Shown: positions 8,696-16,779 of the stretch, piece by piece
Layout: each line of letters starts with the position of its first letter
Numbering within the stretch: position 1 is the first letter of the stretch
DNA from: JAYWDA01 sp043779185
GTDB taxonomy: Bacteria; Bdellovibrionota; Bdellovibrionia; Bdellovibrionales; Bdellovibrionaceae
Length of the DNA: 33,621 nucleotides
Assembly (NCBI GenBank): GCA_043779185.1
Contig: JAYWEQ010000079.1
Location: 1 to 33,621, forward strand
Direction: 5' to 3'
Made by a program: the position numbers and the translations under genes
The notes under the pieces: model-generated
The model's input: the letters and a program-made list of their open reading frames with translations, nothing else
Databases searched by the model: none
What the model was told of the DNA's origin: nothing

Positions 8696-9979
8696 TTATC
8701 TCTTCAACTGAATAATTTCGTTCAGCAACTCATCCGTTGTCGTGATGGTCTTCGCATTTGCTTGGAAGGCTCGCTGACTTTGAATCATTTGCACGAACTC
8801 GGAAGCTAGATCGACTGTTGATCGCTCTAAAGATTTTGCAAATATTTTTCCGCGGCCGTTAGAACCTGGTGCCCCCAGAGCTGAAGATCCTGAATCCCGA
8901 GATTCTTTCAATCGATTGTTACCGACTTTGAACATTGCTTCTGGATTTTCAAATTTAGCCAAAGCAATCTGCGCTAAATCCTGCGACTGACCGTTTGAAT
9001 AAACGGCTGTTAAAATACCTTCGTCATTGAAGGACAATCCAGTGATTGTTCCTGCCGCTGATCCATCTTGTCCCCAGTTAATAAGATCTGAGTTCTTACC
9101 ATACTGCTTTGAACCATCGATGCCTTTGCCACCATCTTTGATCGCATCACCGAAGTTCAATTTAATTTTTTGATTCTGTAAAGCTCCACCTTTAAAGTTG
9201 AAGTTAGAATCTGTCAGTTCATTGGATTGTAATTTTCCATCTACTGTAAATTCTAATTTACCTTGGCAGACTTGTGCTAAAGCACCGTCTTCAGCGCCTG
9301 TGACTTCTTTACCATCAACCAGTCCACGGTAGTCCCATTGGCGATCAGCTGATTTATTAAAGAAATATGTCACAAGATGTTTATTTCCTTGCGAGTCATA
9401 CATTTCAACGCCTGTTGAATAATGAGATGTTGCATACGGATCTTTCGCATCGAATTTTTTAGTGGGCTCCACGCGAGAATCTAAATTCAAATCCATTTTT
9501 AATTCCGTTGTTGCTTTCGCTGGCGTCAGAGCGCGAGGAAATTTTATATCGCCGACTTTATTAATGATCTGACCTTTTTCATTGCCTTCAAAGCCTTGAA
9601 CTTTTTGATTATCATTTGTTGTTAAGTAACCTTCTCTGTCGAAATGAAAAGATCCATCTCGAGTGAAAGATTCGCCGTCAGAACCTTTCACTTTATAATA
9701 ACCGTCACCTGAAATCGCAAGATCCGTGACCTTGTCTGTCGCATCGACGTTACCTTGGACGATGATAGGATTGACCGCGCCGATTTTAACCCCGCGACCG
9801 ATCTGATTTCCTCCTAAGATACCTTTTAAGCTCTTAGAAATAATATCTTGGAACTCCGCTCGGCTGGCTTTAAAGCCAGTGGTGTTGGAGTTGGCGATGT
9901 TATCGGCCGTGACTCCTAATGCTTCACCTTGTGCGGATAAACCGGATACACCGGTGATTAAAGACGAAAGAATACCCAT
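8696..9979 (-). CDS. flgE: Flagellar hook protein FlgE
   Basis: Structural subunit of the hook, the flexible joint between rod and filament, exported through the flagellar type III system. The 427-residue protein starts with the rod/hook signature SGLSAQGEALGVTADNIANS and NTTGFKASRAEFQDI. It has central hook domains (SGDGYYKV, FTRDGSFHFDREGYL) and ends with the D0 helix containing FVQMIQSQRAFQANAKTIT and DELLNEIIQLKR. GGAGGT sits at good spacing before the ATG. It is the last gene of the long flagellar operon, 98 nt after the TIGR02530-type gene, with a stable hairpin in that gap and an intrinsic terminator just after it. Confidence 0.97.
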   Translation of the reverse strand: MGILSSLITGVSGLSAQGEALGVTADNIANSNTTGFKASRAEFQDIISKSLKGILGGNQIGRGVKIGAVNPIIVQGNVDATDKVTDLAISGDGYYKVKGSDGESFTRDGSFHFDREGYLTTNDNQKVQGFEGNEKGQIINKVGDIKFPRALTPAKATTELKMDLNLDSRVEPTKKFDAKDPYATSHYSTGVEMYDSQGNKHLVTYFFNKSADRQWDYRGLVDGKEVTGAEDGALAQVCQGKLEFTVDGKLQSNELTDSNFNFKGGALQNQKIKLNFGDAIKDGGKGIDGSKQYGKNSDLINWGQDGSAAGTITGLSFNDEGILTAVYSNGQSQDLAQIALAKFENPEAMFKVGNNRLKESRDSGSSALGAPGSNGRGKIFAKSLERSTVDLASEFVQMIQSQRAFQANAKTITTTDELLNEIIQLKR

Positions 9980-10031
9980 ATGACCTCCGTGTCATAGAAC
10001 AGCGTCAATCGATCGGCTGTTATATATTGGA

Positions 10032-10055
10032 GGGCTTCCTTGTGAGGACCAGCCC
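10032..10055 (-). other. Stable hairpin in the flgE leader
   Basis: On the minus-strand RNA, GGGCU, a 2-nt GG bulge and UCCU pair with AGGA and AGCCC around a CACA loop, giving a 9-bp GC-rich stem. No T-run follows, so it is not a standard terminator. It lies about 50 nt before flgE and could mark an RNA processing site that lets the abundant hook mRNA be stabilised separately. Confidence 0.45.
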
Positions 10056-10077
10056 TGTTTATTAAATTTTCAAAAAC

Positions 10078-10506
10078 TTACATCACTATCGTACTGTCGA
10101 TGTTCGTAAACACATTGTCTTTCAGTGCGGCTTTATCCATCACTGTCACGACCGTGCGATTCTTCACACTGACGATCAAAGCTGTCTCATCCATCAGAAT
10201 CAAAGAGTCCTTCGATCCTTTAGCAGAAGCTTTGCTTACTGCCTCATTCAATCTTGCCATTGACTCAGGCGTAAACCGTATTCCACGGCTTTGCATTCGT
10301 TCAACAGCATGGTTACTAAACTTTAATGGTTGAGCCTCGCTCGTGCCACCCACTGCACCAATCACGGGCGCCTTAACGGGCGCAGCCTGATTTTGCACTT
10401 GGTTTAAAGCGTCGCGGAATGAGGGTCCTTGTGTTCCTTTCGGAACTGTAGGGTTTGTTTGCACCCCACCAAGATTTTCCAGTCCACTGACTTTTTTAAC
10501 GTCCAT
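10078..10506 (-). CDS. Flagellar operon protein, TIGR02530 family
   Basis: Small conserved flagellar-operon protein (the flg_new family, TIGR02530) usually found between flgD and flgE; molecular role not established. The 142-residue product has a disordered Pro/Gln-rich N terminus followed by the family core: LKFSNHAVERMQSRGIRF (about 61-78), a helical stretch ESMARLNEAVSKASAKG, and the hydrophobic strands DSLILMDETALIVSVKNRTV ending in FTNIDSTIVM. Starts 2 nt after the flgD stop with GGAG about a dozen bases upstream. The position between cap and hook genes suggests a hook-assembly role, by association only. Confidence 0.85.
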   Translation of the reverse strand: MDVKKVSGLENLGGVQTNPTVPKGTQGPSFRDALNQVQNQAAPVKAPVIGAVGGTSEAQPLKFSNHAVERMQSRGIRFTPESMARLNEAVSKASAKGSKDSLILMDETALIVSVKNRTVVTVMDKAALKDNVFTNIDSTIVM

Positions 10507-10508
10507 GA

Positions 10509-11525
10509 CTATTTGGTCTCCTTCTGTAACTTAGCGATCATATCGCGACTCATGCCAACACTATCCATGATTTTATTCACAGAGGCGCGTGGGCTTGGCG
10601 TCGCTTCAGTCGCGGGTTTCGCAGCAGAAGACTCTTGCTTACTACTAGTTTCTGCTACGGGGGCGTCTTTCTTCAAGTCCTGAGCGGTCACATCTTTGAT
10701 ATTCTGGTCGTTACTCATAAGACTCGGGTCTTGAATCTTACGAACGTCCTTCAGACGAATGGTCTGATTTCCAATCATCAAGACGGGACCTTCAGAGGTG
10801 TAATTCACGCCCGTGATCACTCCACTAAAATCTGTTTTGACCGCAATCTTATTGCCAGCACTGCCTTTGGCTTCAATACCAAATGTATATTCGCCAGGAG
10901 GCATCGGCATGTCGCGATCATCTTTTCCATTCCACGTGATTTTGTTGGCACCCATTTTTAGATTTTTTAAATCGTATTTGCGGATGGCTTCACCGTCTTG
11001 ATTTTTAATCTGCACAGTGACTTCTGTGGCTGCCATGGGCAGATTAAATTTGAAATCATGGTCCTTATCGCCTTTGGCTCGAACTAATTTCGAAGAATCT
11101 CCCCCGACGGATTTACCAATCAGTGTCAGCGCTTGAAATTGCTCAGTCGGCTTTTGACCATTTTTCATTTCTGTCAAAGTGGAATTCATATTTTGCATTT
11201 GCTCAAGTGATGAGAAGCTTGCAAGCTGGGCAGCCATTTCATGCGACTTTAATGGATTCGTAGGATCTTGGTTTTTTAACTGAGCTAGCATCAATTTAAA
11301 AAATGCGTCTTTATCCAAACTTGGATTTCCGACTGTTCGCATTTTCTTTGATGGATCAACCCAATTAGGATCCGCCATTTTATTCAGCGCATCGCCAACA
11401 TTGTCCCCATTAATTTTATCCTTATCTGTCGCACTGACATTGGAGGACAATGAGTTTGTTGATTGCGGCTTTTCTTGGGCAACCCCAAATTGTTTTGTGT
11501 TAGCCTTAACATTCATCACACCCAT
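10509..11525 (-). CDS. flgD: Flagellar hook cap / assembly protein FlgD
   Basis: Forms the cap under which hook subunits polymerise. In 338 residues it has the conserved N-terminal segment with FFKLMLAQLKNQDPTNPL and MAAQLASFSSLEQM, then FLG/tudor-like beta domains with NKITWNGKDDRDMPMPPGEY. A long C-terminal tail, rich in Lys, Ala, Ser and Glu and ending in a predicted helix, makes it longer than the enteric protein (231 aa). AGGAGG lies 4-5 nt upstream of the first ATG; an ATG three codons later is possible. Directly follows fliK and precedes the TIGR02530-type gene. Confidence 0.95.
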   Translation of the reverse strand: MGVMNVKANTKQFGVAQEKPQSTNSLSSNVSATDKDKINGDNVGDALNKMADPNWVDPSKKMRTVGNPSLDKDAFFKLMLAQLKNQDPTNPLKSHEMAAQLASFSSLEQMQNMNSTLTEMKNGQKPTEQFQALTLIGKSVGGDSSKLVRAKGDKDHDFKFNLPMAATEVTVQIKNQDGEAIRKYDLKNLKMGANKITWNGKDDRDMPMPPGEYTFGIEAKGSAGNKIAVKTDFSGVITGVNYTSEGPVLMIGNQTIRLKDVRKIQDPSLMSNDQNIKDVTAQDLKKDAPVAETSSKQESSAAKPATEATPSPRASVNKIMDSVGMSRDMIAKLQKETK

Positions 11526-11548
11526 TTTTCCTCCTTTTTTTGGTGAAC

Positions 11549-13369
11549 CTAGGCGACTAGATTCAAACCACTGCCTTTGCCTTCAACACTTCTGCTCGTG
11601 GAGCTCGTTCCTTCAACCGGAGCTAAAGGATCGCGTCTTTGTGCTCCGTAACCTTTTAAGCCGGGAGCGTCTGTTAAGCCCTCGTCTCTTGATCGGTTGC
11701 CGAAGTTTTCCTGGAACTGATTCCAGAATTGTCGCGTGCTATCCCGTTGCGCATGCTGGTTGAAAGATTGTTGCGAATTATCAGCAGCACTTCCCGCCGA
11801 AGATCCACTCACTACATCCACCTTTACATGATCCACTGAAAGCTTGTGCGCGGCTAGGCTGGATTTTAGGTCGGACATTCCGCTTTCAATCGCCTGCTTT
11901 GCTTCTGCTGTTTCTGTGGCCATCTGTAAATTGACTTTGCCGTCGTGAATCGCCATTTTCAAATGAACCTGGCCTAGACCTTCGGGACTCATCTCGACTT
12001 TAACTTCACCACCACCTTTTTTGATCAGGTACTGGGCCTGATTCATGATTTGGCGAATGTTAACATCTTGATGAGCTTCTTTTCCCTCTGACGGTCGAGT
12101 GGATCCCACGGCAGCTCCGGCGGCAGCGGAAGACCTAAACGGTGCTGAAGCATCTGTCGGTGGAGCGTTCGGCGACGCTACGGCACTGGATGTGCTGGCA
12201 TCAACGTTGGATCCTAAGATCTCTAAGCTATCACCTGAAGATTTTTTGCCACCTTCTTTGCCCGAGTTCTTGCCTGAAAAACCTTCGCCCTGCTGTTGCT
12301 GGGCTTGGGCATTCTTTGCAGCCATTCCCGCCATCGATCCTTGAATCGGTGTTTGCGTTAAAGCATCACCTTTCAAAGTCGCAGGCTTTGCTACAGAAAG
12401 CGGTTGTGCACCGTCTTTCAAAGGCTCAGGTTGAGCTTGTTGCTCTGACAATTTTTTCAGCTGCTCCAAAAGGTTTGTGCCCGTGACATTTTTTGTGTCT
12501 TTGGCATTCAAGCCCTGCCCACCTTTGACTTTGCCGCTATCAGGCAAAGTCGGCGGTGTTGGATTCTGCTGAACCGGCCGATCTTGAAATGACGACGACG
12601 GATCTTGCAGATTCGCCTGATCCTCCGTCAGACTTTTTTCAAAACCTGCAGCCCCTGCTGGGCGATCCAAGTTCTGAGACTCGACACCTTTTTCAAGGCT
12701 TTGAGAAACTTCTTGATTCGCGGGCGTTGCCTGCATTCCTGGCTTCATGAAAAAATTGTTGTTCATCTTTTCCAAAGACTGATTCAGGACAATTTTCTTT
12801 TCCTGGGCGACATCAAATCGCTCCTTCAACTGGCTTCCCATCATCGCATTGGCATCAGCTGTCACAACCACTGGTGGCTGCGCGGCCTTATCAATCCGAT
12901 TCAAATCGGAAACCAAGCTCAAGTACATTTCCTTGGCCTGTTTTTCTTGCTCCTCTGGTAGATCTAGCTGAGCTAGGACAGAGTCTGCGGTTTCTTCAGG
13001 ATTTTTTTCAAGATCATCAGTTGGCAATTGGGCCATCGCCTCCACGATTCGCGTCGGAGGGACATTGAATTCACTCTCAAAAGAGTCCATGAATCCTGCA
13101 ATGGCTTTCTGCCTTAAAACTGCTGCTCTTTTCTTAAGAGGATCCTGAGAGGAAGCTTCTTTTTGCTCGGGCTTCTTTTCAACGATCTCCTCTTTTTTCT
13201 CATCCTTACTTGAAACCTTTCGATCCGGCACTTTCGTGTCATCTTTAGAACTTACTTTTTCGGCAAGCGCTTTATCGAAAGACTCCTTTGACCCTTCGGC
13301 CTTATCAGGCTTTGAAGAGTTCCAGCTCGGCGGACCCTGGGGAGGACCGACACTGATTGAATTTAACAC
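11549..13369 (-). CDS. fliK: Flagellar hook-length control protein FliK
   Basis: Molecular ruler that is secreted during hook growth and switches export specificity from hook to filament proteins. The 606-residue chain is long, polar and low in complexity (rich in Gln, Ser, Lys, Pro and Ala), as expected of the ruler part. The conserved Flg_hook C-terminal domain lies at about 440-525, with EVKVEMSPEGLGQVHLKM and KVNLQMATETAEAKQAIE. A disordered Gln/Asn-rich tail follows. Starts with GTG preceded by AGGAGG. Its position between the MotE/FlbB-like gene and flgD matches the spirochaete order, where this gene is called flbC. Confidence 0.93.
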   Translation of the reverse strand: MLNSISVGPPQGPPSWNSSKPDKAEGSKESFDKALAEKVSSKDDTKVPDRKVSSKDEKKEEIVEKKPEQKEASSQDPLKKRAAVLRQKAIAGFMDSFESEFNVPPTRIVEAMAQLPTDDLEKNPEETADSVLAQLDLPEEQEKQAKEMYLSLVSDLNRIDKAAQPPVVVTADANAMMGSQLKERFDVAQEKKIVLNQSLEKMNNNFFMKPGMQATPANQEVSQSLEKGVESQNLDRPAGAAGFEKSLTEDQANLQDPSSSFQDRPVQQNPTPPTLPDSGKVKGGQGLNAKDTKNVTGTNLLEQLKKLSEQQAQPEPLKDGAQPLSVAKPATLKGDALTQTPIQGSMAGMAAKNAQAQQQQGEGFSGKNSGKEGGKKSSGDSLEILGSNVDASTSSAVASPNAPPTDASAPFRSSAAAGAAVGSTRPSEGKEAHQDVNIRQIMNQAQYLIKKGGGEVKVEMSPEGLGQVHLKMAIHDGKVNLQMATETAEAKQAIESGMSDLKSSLAAHKLSVDHVKVDVVSGSSAGSAADNSQQSFNQHAQRDSTRQFWNQFQENFGNRSRDEGLTDAPGLKGYGAQRRDPLAPVEGTSSTSRSVEGKGSGLNLVA

Positions 13370-13387
13370 CCAACCTCCTTGTTGTGA

Positions 13388-13408
13388 TCCGCAGCCCCCA
13401 GCCGCGGA
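13388..13408 (-). other. Hairpin in the fliK leader
   Basis: UCCGC with GC after a one-base bulge pairs with GC and GCGGA around a G-rich loop, ending about 18 nt before the fliK GTG. No T-run follows. It may affect translation or stability of fliK mRNA; function is unproven. Confidence 0.3.
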
Positions 13409-13427
13409 CTTGTTGTTTTTGCTTTAA

Positions 13428-14201
13428 CTACTTTCTTTTGTAACCAGCAAATTTTTCTGAAAAGATTTGTGCCTTTTCAGGTTTTAATAAATTCATAATG
13501 TCAGCTGCACTTTTTTTCTTCATGCGGCCTAAAATATCAATCGCTAAATCTTCATCCAAAGTTTCAAATACTTTGGCAGCCTGTGGAGGGCGCATGTTGG
13601 AGTACATTTGAACCAAGGTTTCTACTTTTGTTTCATCGTTTTTCACGCGGTCTTCAAGCATTTTTGAAATCTGCTCTCGGGTTTCCCGCAGGTCTTTTAA
13701 GCGGGCTTCTAAATCGCCTTTTTGTTTTTGCAATTCGGCATCCAGGCGGTTGATCTCTTCTTCCCGCGCATCCAGTTCTTTTTTCTTTTCACGCAGTTTC
13801 GATAAGTGATCCAGTTCTTCAATGCTATCCACCGTCGTTGTCGCAGATGTCGGCGCCACCACTTCAGGCTTAATAGCTTTGGGCGCTCGGTTGGGAGTTT
13901 CTGCTTGCGCGGTCCCTAAAAATTCGATTTCGATAGAAGCTAACACTTTTTCTAATTTTTCGTGTTGAACAAATCCAATACCAGTGACGATCACGCCGAT
14001 CAAAGAAAGACCCGCTAATTTCCAAGAAATCTTTTTTGGTTTTCTCTTCGGCGGCATTCCCATTCTCTTTTTAAGAGAGGCATCCATATCCCTTTCGCTC
14101 AAGGTATGATGCTGCGGTGGACGCACACGAACTTGCGGCTTCGCTCCAGAAGCTGCATTCAGCCGTGCTTTTTTAAAGAACTGTTCGTATCCACTTTTCA
14201 T
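13428..14201 (-). CDS. MotE/FlbB-like membrane-anchored coiled-coil protein with MgtE-N-like domain
   Basis: Flagellar accessory protein of 257 residues: basic cytoplasmic N terminus (1-58), one transmembrane helix (about 60-78), a charged coiled coil (about 130-190, with KLREKKKELDAREEEINRL), and a C-terminal MgtE_N-like helical domain with MYSNMRPPQAAKVFETLDED and ILGRMKKKSAADIMNLL. This architecture is that of MotE (a chaperone of MotC in alphaproteobacteria) and of Borrelia FlbB, a base component of the motor collar; the gene lies between fliJ and fliK exactly where flbB does. By topology the C-terminal part would be periplasmic. It overlaps fliJ by ATGA. A stator or collar role is inferred from architecture and position. 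Confidence 0.85.
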   Translation of the reverse strand: MKSGYEQFFKKARLNAASGAKPQVRVRPPQHHTLSERDMDASLKKRMGMPPKRKPKKISWKLAGLSLIGVIVTGIGFVQHEKLEKVLASIEIEFLGTAQAETPNRAPKAIKPEVVAPTSATTTVDSIEELDHLSKLREKKKELDAREEEINRLDAELQKQKGDLEARLKDLRETREQISKMLEDRVKNDETKVETLVQMYSNMRPPQAAKVFETLDEDLAIDILGRMKKKSAADIMNLLKPEKAQIFSEKFAGYKRK

Positions 14202-14650
14202 GCTCTGTTTCCGTGAGCCTTTCTTAAGATGGCAATCTCATCCATTTCTTTTTGATCTAATCTTGCCACTTCTTCGTTAAATTCCGTCTTTTTGCGTTCT
14301 CGGAGCCTTTCTATTATTTTATAGTCTACGGCCTTTTCTCGCAAAATTTCTCTGAGGGCCTCGACTCCTTTTTCGCAATCCTGGATCTTAGCCTTCTGTC
14401 TTTCCATACGGACCTTTTGCCCAATGATGAAATCACTGAGTTGTTTGAGCTGTTCAGAGGTCTGGCCCGACTTCGAATGCTGGGCTTGAAAAATTTTATC
14501 ATAGGCTAAACGCAATTGATCTTGCAGGGTCGATAGCAGTTTTTGCTCTTTCACTAAAAGCGCCAAAGCTTCTTGAAAGTCTTTCTGCGCTAAGTCTTCA
14601 AGCACCTTTCGATGCTCTAGAACTTTTTGCAAGGGGAATTTAAATCTCAT
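14198..14650 (-). CDS. fliJ: Flagellar export protein FliJ
   Basis: Coiled-coil stalk of the flagellar type III export ATPase, coupling the FliI ring to the FlhA gate and escorting chaperones. The 150-residue product is almost entirely charged helix, beginning MRFKFPLQKVLEHRKVLEDL, the family's typical start, and containing QKVRMERQKAKIQDCEKGVE. Length matches FliJ (about 147 aa). The Shine-Dalgarno lies in a GGATA repeat shared with the fliI stop. Identification rests on the N-terminal motif, size and position directly after fliI. Confidence 0.92.
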   Translation of the reverse strand: MRFKFPLQKVLEHRKVLEDLAQKDFQEALALLVKEQKLLSTLQDQLRLAYDKIFQAQHSKSGQTSEQLKQLSDFIIGQKVRMERQKAKIQDCEKGVEALREILREKAVDYKIIERLRERKKTEFNEEVARLDQKEMDEIAILRKAHGNRA

Positions 14651-14655
14651 CAGGG

Positions 14656-14673
14656 CCTATCCTATCCTATCCT
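14656..14673. repeat. Pentanucleotide tandem repeat at the fliI-fliJ junction
   Basis: Three full copies plus a partial copy of CCTAT (GGATA on the coding strand). The repeat supplies the last fliI codon and its TAG stop and also the AGG that serves as fliJ ribosome binding site, so copy number would change the spacing before fliJ. Confidence 0.75.
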
Positions 14674-15995
14674 TGGATAAAAATCTGCTGCAGTCGCCTT
14701 AGACACTGGGTCATATCCGTTGGATCCGCGACATCCTGTCGAAGATAATCATTTACACCATCAATCAGTTTAACGGCTTTATCAATTTTTGCATTGGAAC
14801 CGGGCTTATAAGCGCCGATATTAATTAAATCCTCAGCGTCTTTGTACACAGCTAATGTTTCGCGAATCCTTTGGGCTAACCTAAGCTGCTCTGGTGATGA
14901 AACACTTTTCATCACCCGACTTGAGCTTTGCAAAATATCAACGGCAGGAAAATGGCCTTTCTGTGCCATAGATCTTGAAAGCACAATATGACCGTCGACG
15001 ATCGATCGCACGGCATCTCCGATGGGATCATTCATATCGTCTCCTTCCACCAAAGTCGTGAAAAGACCTGTGATACTTCCTTCGTTTTCAAAATTTCCAG
15101 CTCGCTCTAAAAGTTTCGGCAACAGTGAAAAAACACTGGGAGTGTAGCCTTTTGATGACGGAGGTTCGCCAGTGCTAAGGCCAATTTCCCGTTGAGCCAT
15201 CGCAAAACGCGTGATCGAGTCCATTGTTAATAAAACATCTTTTCCTTGAGCACTAAAAAATTCTGCGATCGCCATTGCCACATAGGCGCCGCGCATTCGA
15301 AGGAGGGGACTTTGATCCGAAGTCACGCAGACGATCACAGATTTAGCCATTCCTTCAGGCCCTAGATCATTTTCAATGAATTCCCGCACTTCACGGCCAC
15401 GCTCACCAATCATGGCAATCACGTTCACATCGGCTTTTGCGTATCTTGAAATCATTCCTAACAAAACTGACTTACCAACACCCGAGCCCGCCATAATAGA
15501 GACCCGCTGGCCTTTGCCAACTGTCAGCGATGTATTGATCGAGCGAATTCCTAAATCTAAAGCTTCTCGAATCGGTCTTCTTAGCAATGGATTGCGTGGC
15601 TCACTGTACAAAGAAACTTCGCGAAAATCTTCGATATCAATATTTTGATCGATCGGGTGACCTAAACCATCAACAATCCGGCCGAGCATTTCATTAGAAA
15701 CTCGAACACTGGCCGTCTGGCGCGAGAGAACTATTTTTGAACCTAAAGAAATGCCCTTCATATCACCCAAGGGCATCATCAAAACATATTTATCTTTGAA
15801 GCCGACAACCTCAGCTAAAAAGTGTCTTTCAAGACCACTGGGCGTTATCTGCACAACGCTACCAATAGAAGCGCCCGGCAAATATCCACGAATTAACATG
15901 CCCACGACTTCTGTTACTTTTCCACTGTCATGGGACAGGTGAACCGTTGAAGTTAAGTCTTCGTATTTTTCAAAATTCAGTGAAAGATTATTCAT
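14667..15995 (-). CDS. fliI: Flagellum-specific export ATPase FliI
   Basis: Hexameric ATPase of the flagellar type III secretion apparatus, related to the F1 beta subunit. The 442 residues carry the N-terminal beta domain, Walker A in MAGSGVGKSVLLGM, the EF/SSAT-type segment MIGERGREVREFIEND, Walker B LLTMDSITRFAMAQREIG followed by STGEPPSSKGYTPSVF, and the C-terminal helical region ending LRRLQQIFIQG. The ATG giving MNNLSLNFEKY is taken as start and overlaps the fliH end by 8 nt; a TTG two codons earlier is possible. All nucleotide-binding motifs look intact. Confidence 0.96.
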   Translation of the reverse strand: MNNLSLNFEKYEDLTSTVHLSHDSGKVTEVVGMLIRGYLPGASIGSVVQITPSGLERHFLAEVVGFKDKYVLMMPLGDMKGISLGSKIVLSRQTASVRVSNEMLGRIVDGLGHPIDQNIDIEDFREVSLYSEPRNPLLRRPIREALDLGIRSINTSLTVGKGQRVSIMAGSGVGKSVLLGMISRYAKADVNVIAMIGERGREVREFIENDLGPEGMAKSVIVCVTSDQSPLLRMRGAYVAMAIAEFFSAQGKDVLLTMDSITRFAMAQREIGLSTGEPPSSKGYTPSVFSLLPKLLERAGNFENEGSITGLFTTLVEGDDMNDPIGDAVRSIVDGHIVLSRSMAQKGHFPAVDILQSSSRVMKSVSSPEQLRLAQRIRETLAVYKDAEDLINIGAYKPGSNAKIDKAVKLIDGVNDYLRQDVADPTDMTQCLRRLQQIFIQG

Positions 15996-16779
15996 GCCCA
16001 ACCAATTTATTTTTCACTTTAGGCATATTATCGATCAAACCTTCCCAAAGCTGTTTAGTTCTTTGCTCAATCCGAGCATCCACTTCGCCATAATTGGTCT
16101 CAACGATACATCCTCCAGGGCTGACTTCCGCCGAGGGCTCTAACTTTATTTTTTTAAGAAAATCATACTCGCGCCCATTTTCAGTTTTTAACTGCTCTAA
16201 AAAATCAAATTGTTGGGCTGAGACACGAACGACAATTTCTTCTTCGTCCTGAGCCAAGTTGACTGAATTTTTGATAATATCAACGATCAAAGGGTTGTTA
16301 TTTTCAAGGTGCGTATGGGCTAATCGGGACGCCATATGAAACATGAGCTTAATCAAATGGGATTCATTAAAGCTCATCAAACTTTCTTTTAATTTTTCAA
16401 CATGCCCGATAACGTCTGACAATCGATCCAGATTTTCTTGAATATGTCCTGAAAAGTCGGTGAAGCCTTTTTTCTTTCCCTCATCCAGGCCTAATTGGTA
16501 AGCCTCTTGATAAGCTTGCTCTTGAATCTGCTTCAGCTTTTCAAGTGCTTTACCTTCAATTTTTTCCTCTTCATCAATTTTTTCAATTTGATCAATGCCG
16601 GTTTGAACACGAATCACATCGCTCATTTCGAAATCTGAGCCATGTTTCTTTGCATTCAAATAATTCCTGGCCTGACTGGGGGTCCCAAGCTCGAACTTTT
16701 GAGGAACAAACTCAAGGACCTTGTTTTCTGCTGCATCTTTCCGAAGAAAGTTCTTAGACCATTGCATCCTCTGAGCCAC
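15988..16779 (-). CDS. fliH: Flagellar assembly protein FliH
   Basis: Peripheral-stalk-like regulator that dimerises, binds FliI and links it to the C ring. The 263-residue protein has a charged helical middle with the Gly-spaced stretch YQEAYQLGLDEGKKKGF typical of FliH/HrpE, then the conserved C-terminal domain with LARLAHTHLENNNPLIVDII-like sequence, EEIVVRVSAQQFDFLEQL and VSPGGCIVETNYGEVDARIE. Start options are a GTG overlapping fliG by 26 nt (used here) or an ATG four codons later; AAGAGG lies upstream of both. It sits between fliG and fliI, all overlapping. Confidence 0.93.
   Translation of the reverse strand: MAQRMQWSKNFLRKDAAENKVLEFVPQKFELGTPSQARNYLNAKKHGSDFEMSDVIRVQTGIDQIEKIDEEEKIEGKALEKLKQIQEQAYQEAYQLGLDEGKKKGFTDFSGHIQENLDRLSDVIGHVEKLKESLMSFNESHLIKLMFHMASRLAHTHLENNNPLIVDIIKNSVNLAQDEEEIVVRVSAQQFDFLEQLKTENGREYDFLKKIKLEPSAEVSPGGCIVETNYGEVDARIEQRTKQLWEGLIDNMPKVKNKLVGHE

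Noticed and set aside
11549..13369. Low-complexity Gln/Ser-rich stretch considered as a sign of a foreign or surface-adhesin gene
   Set aside because: Composition is normal for FliK ruler domains, and the C-terminal Flg_hook domain is clear.
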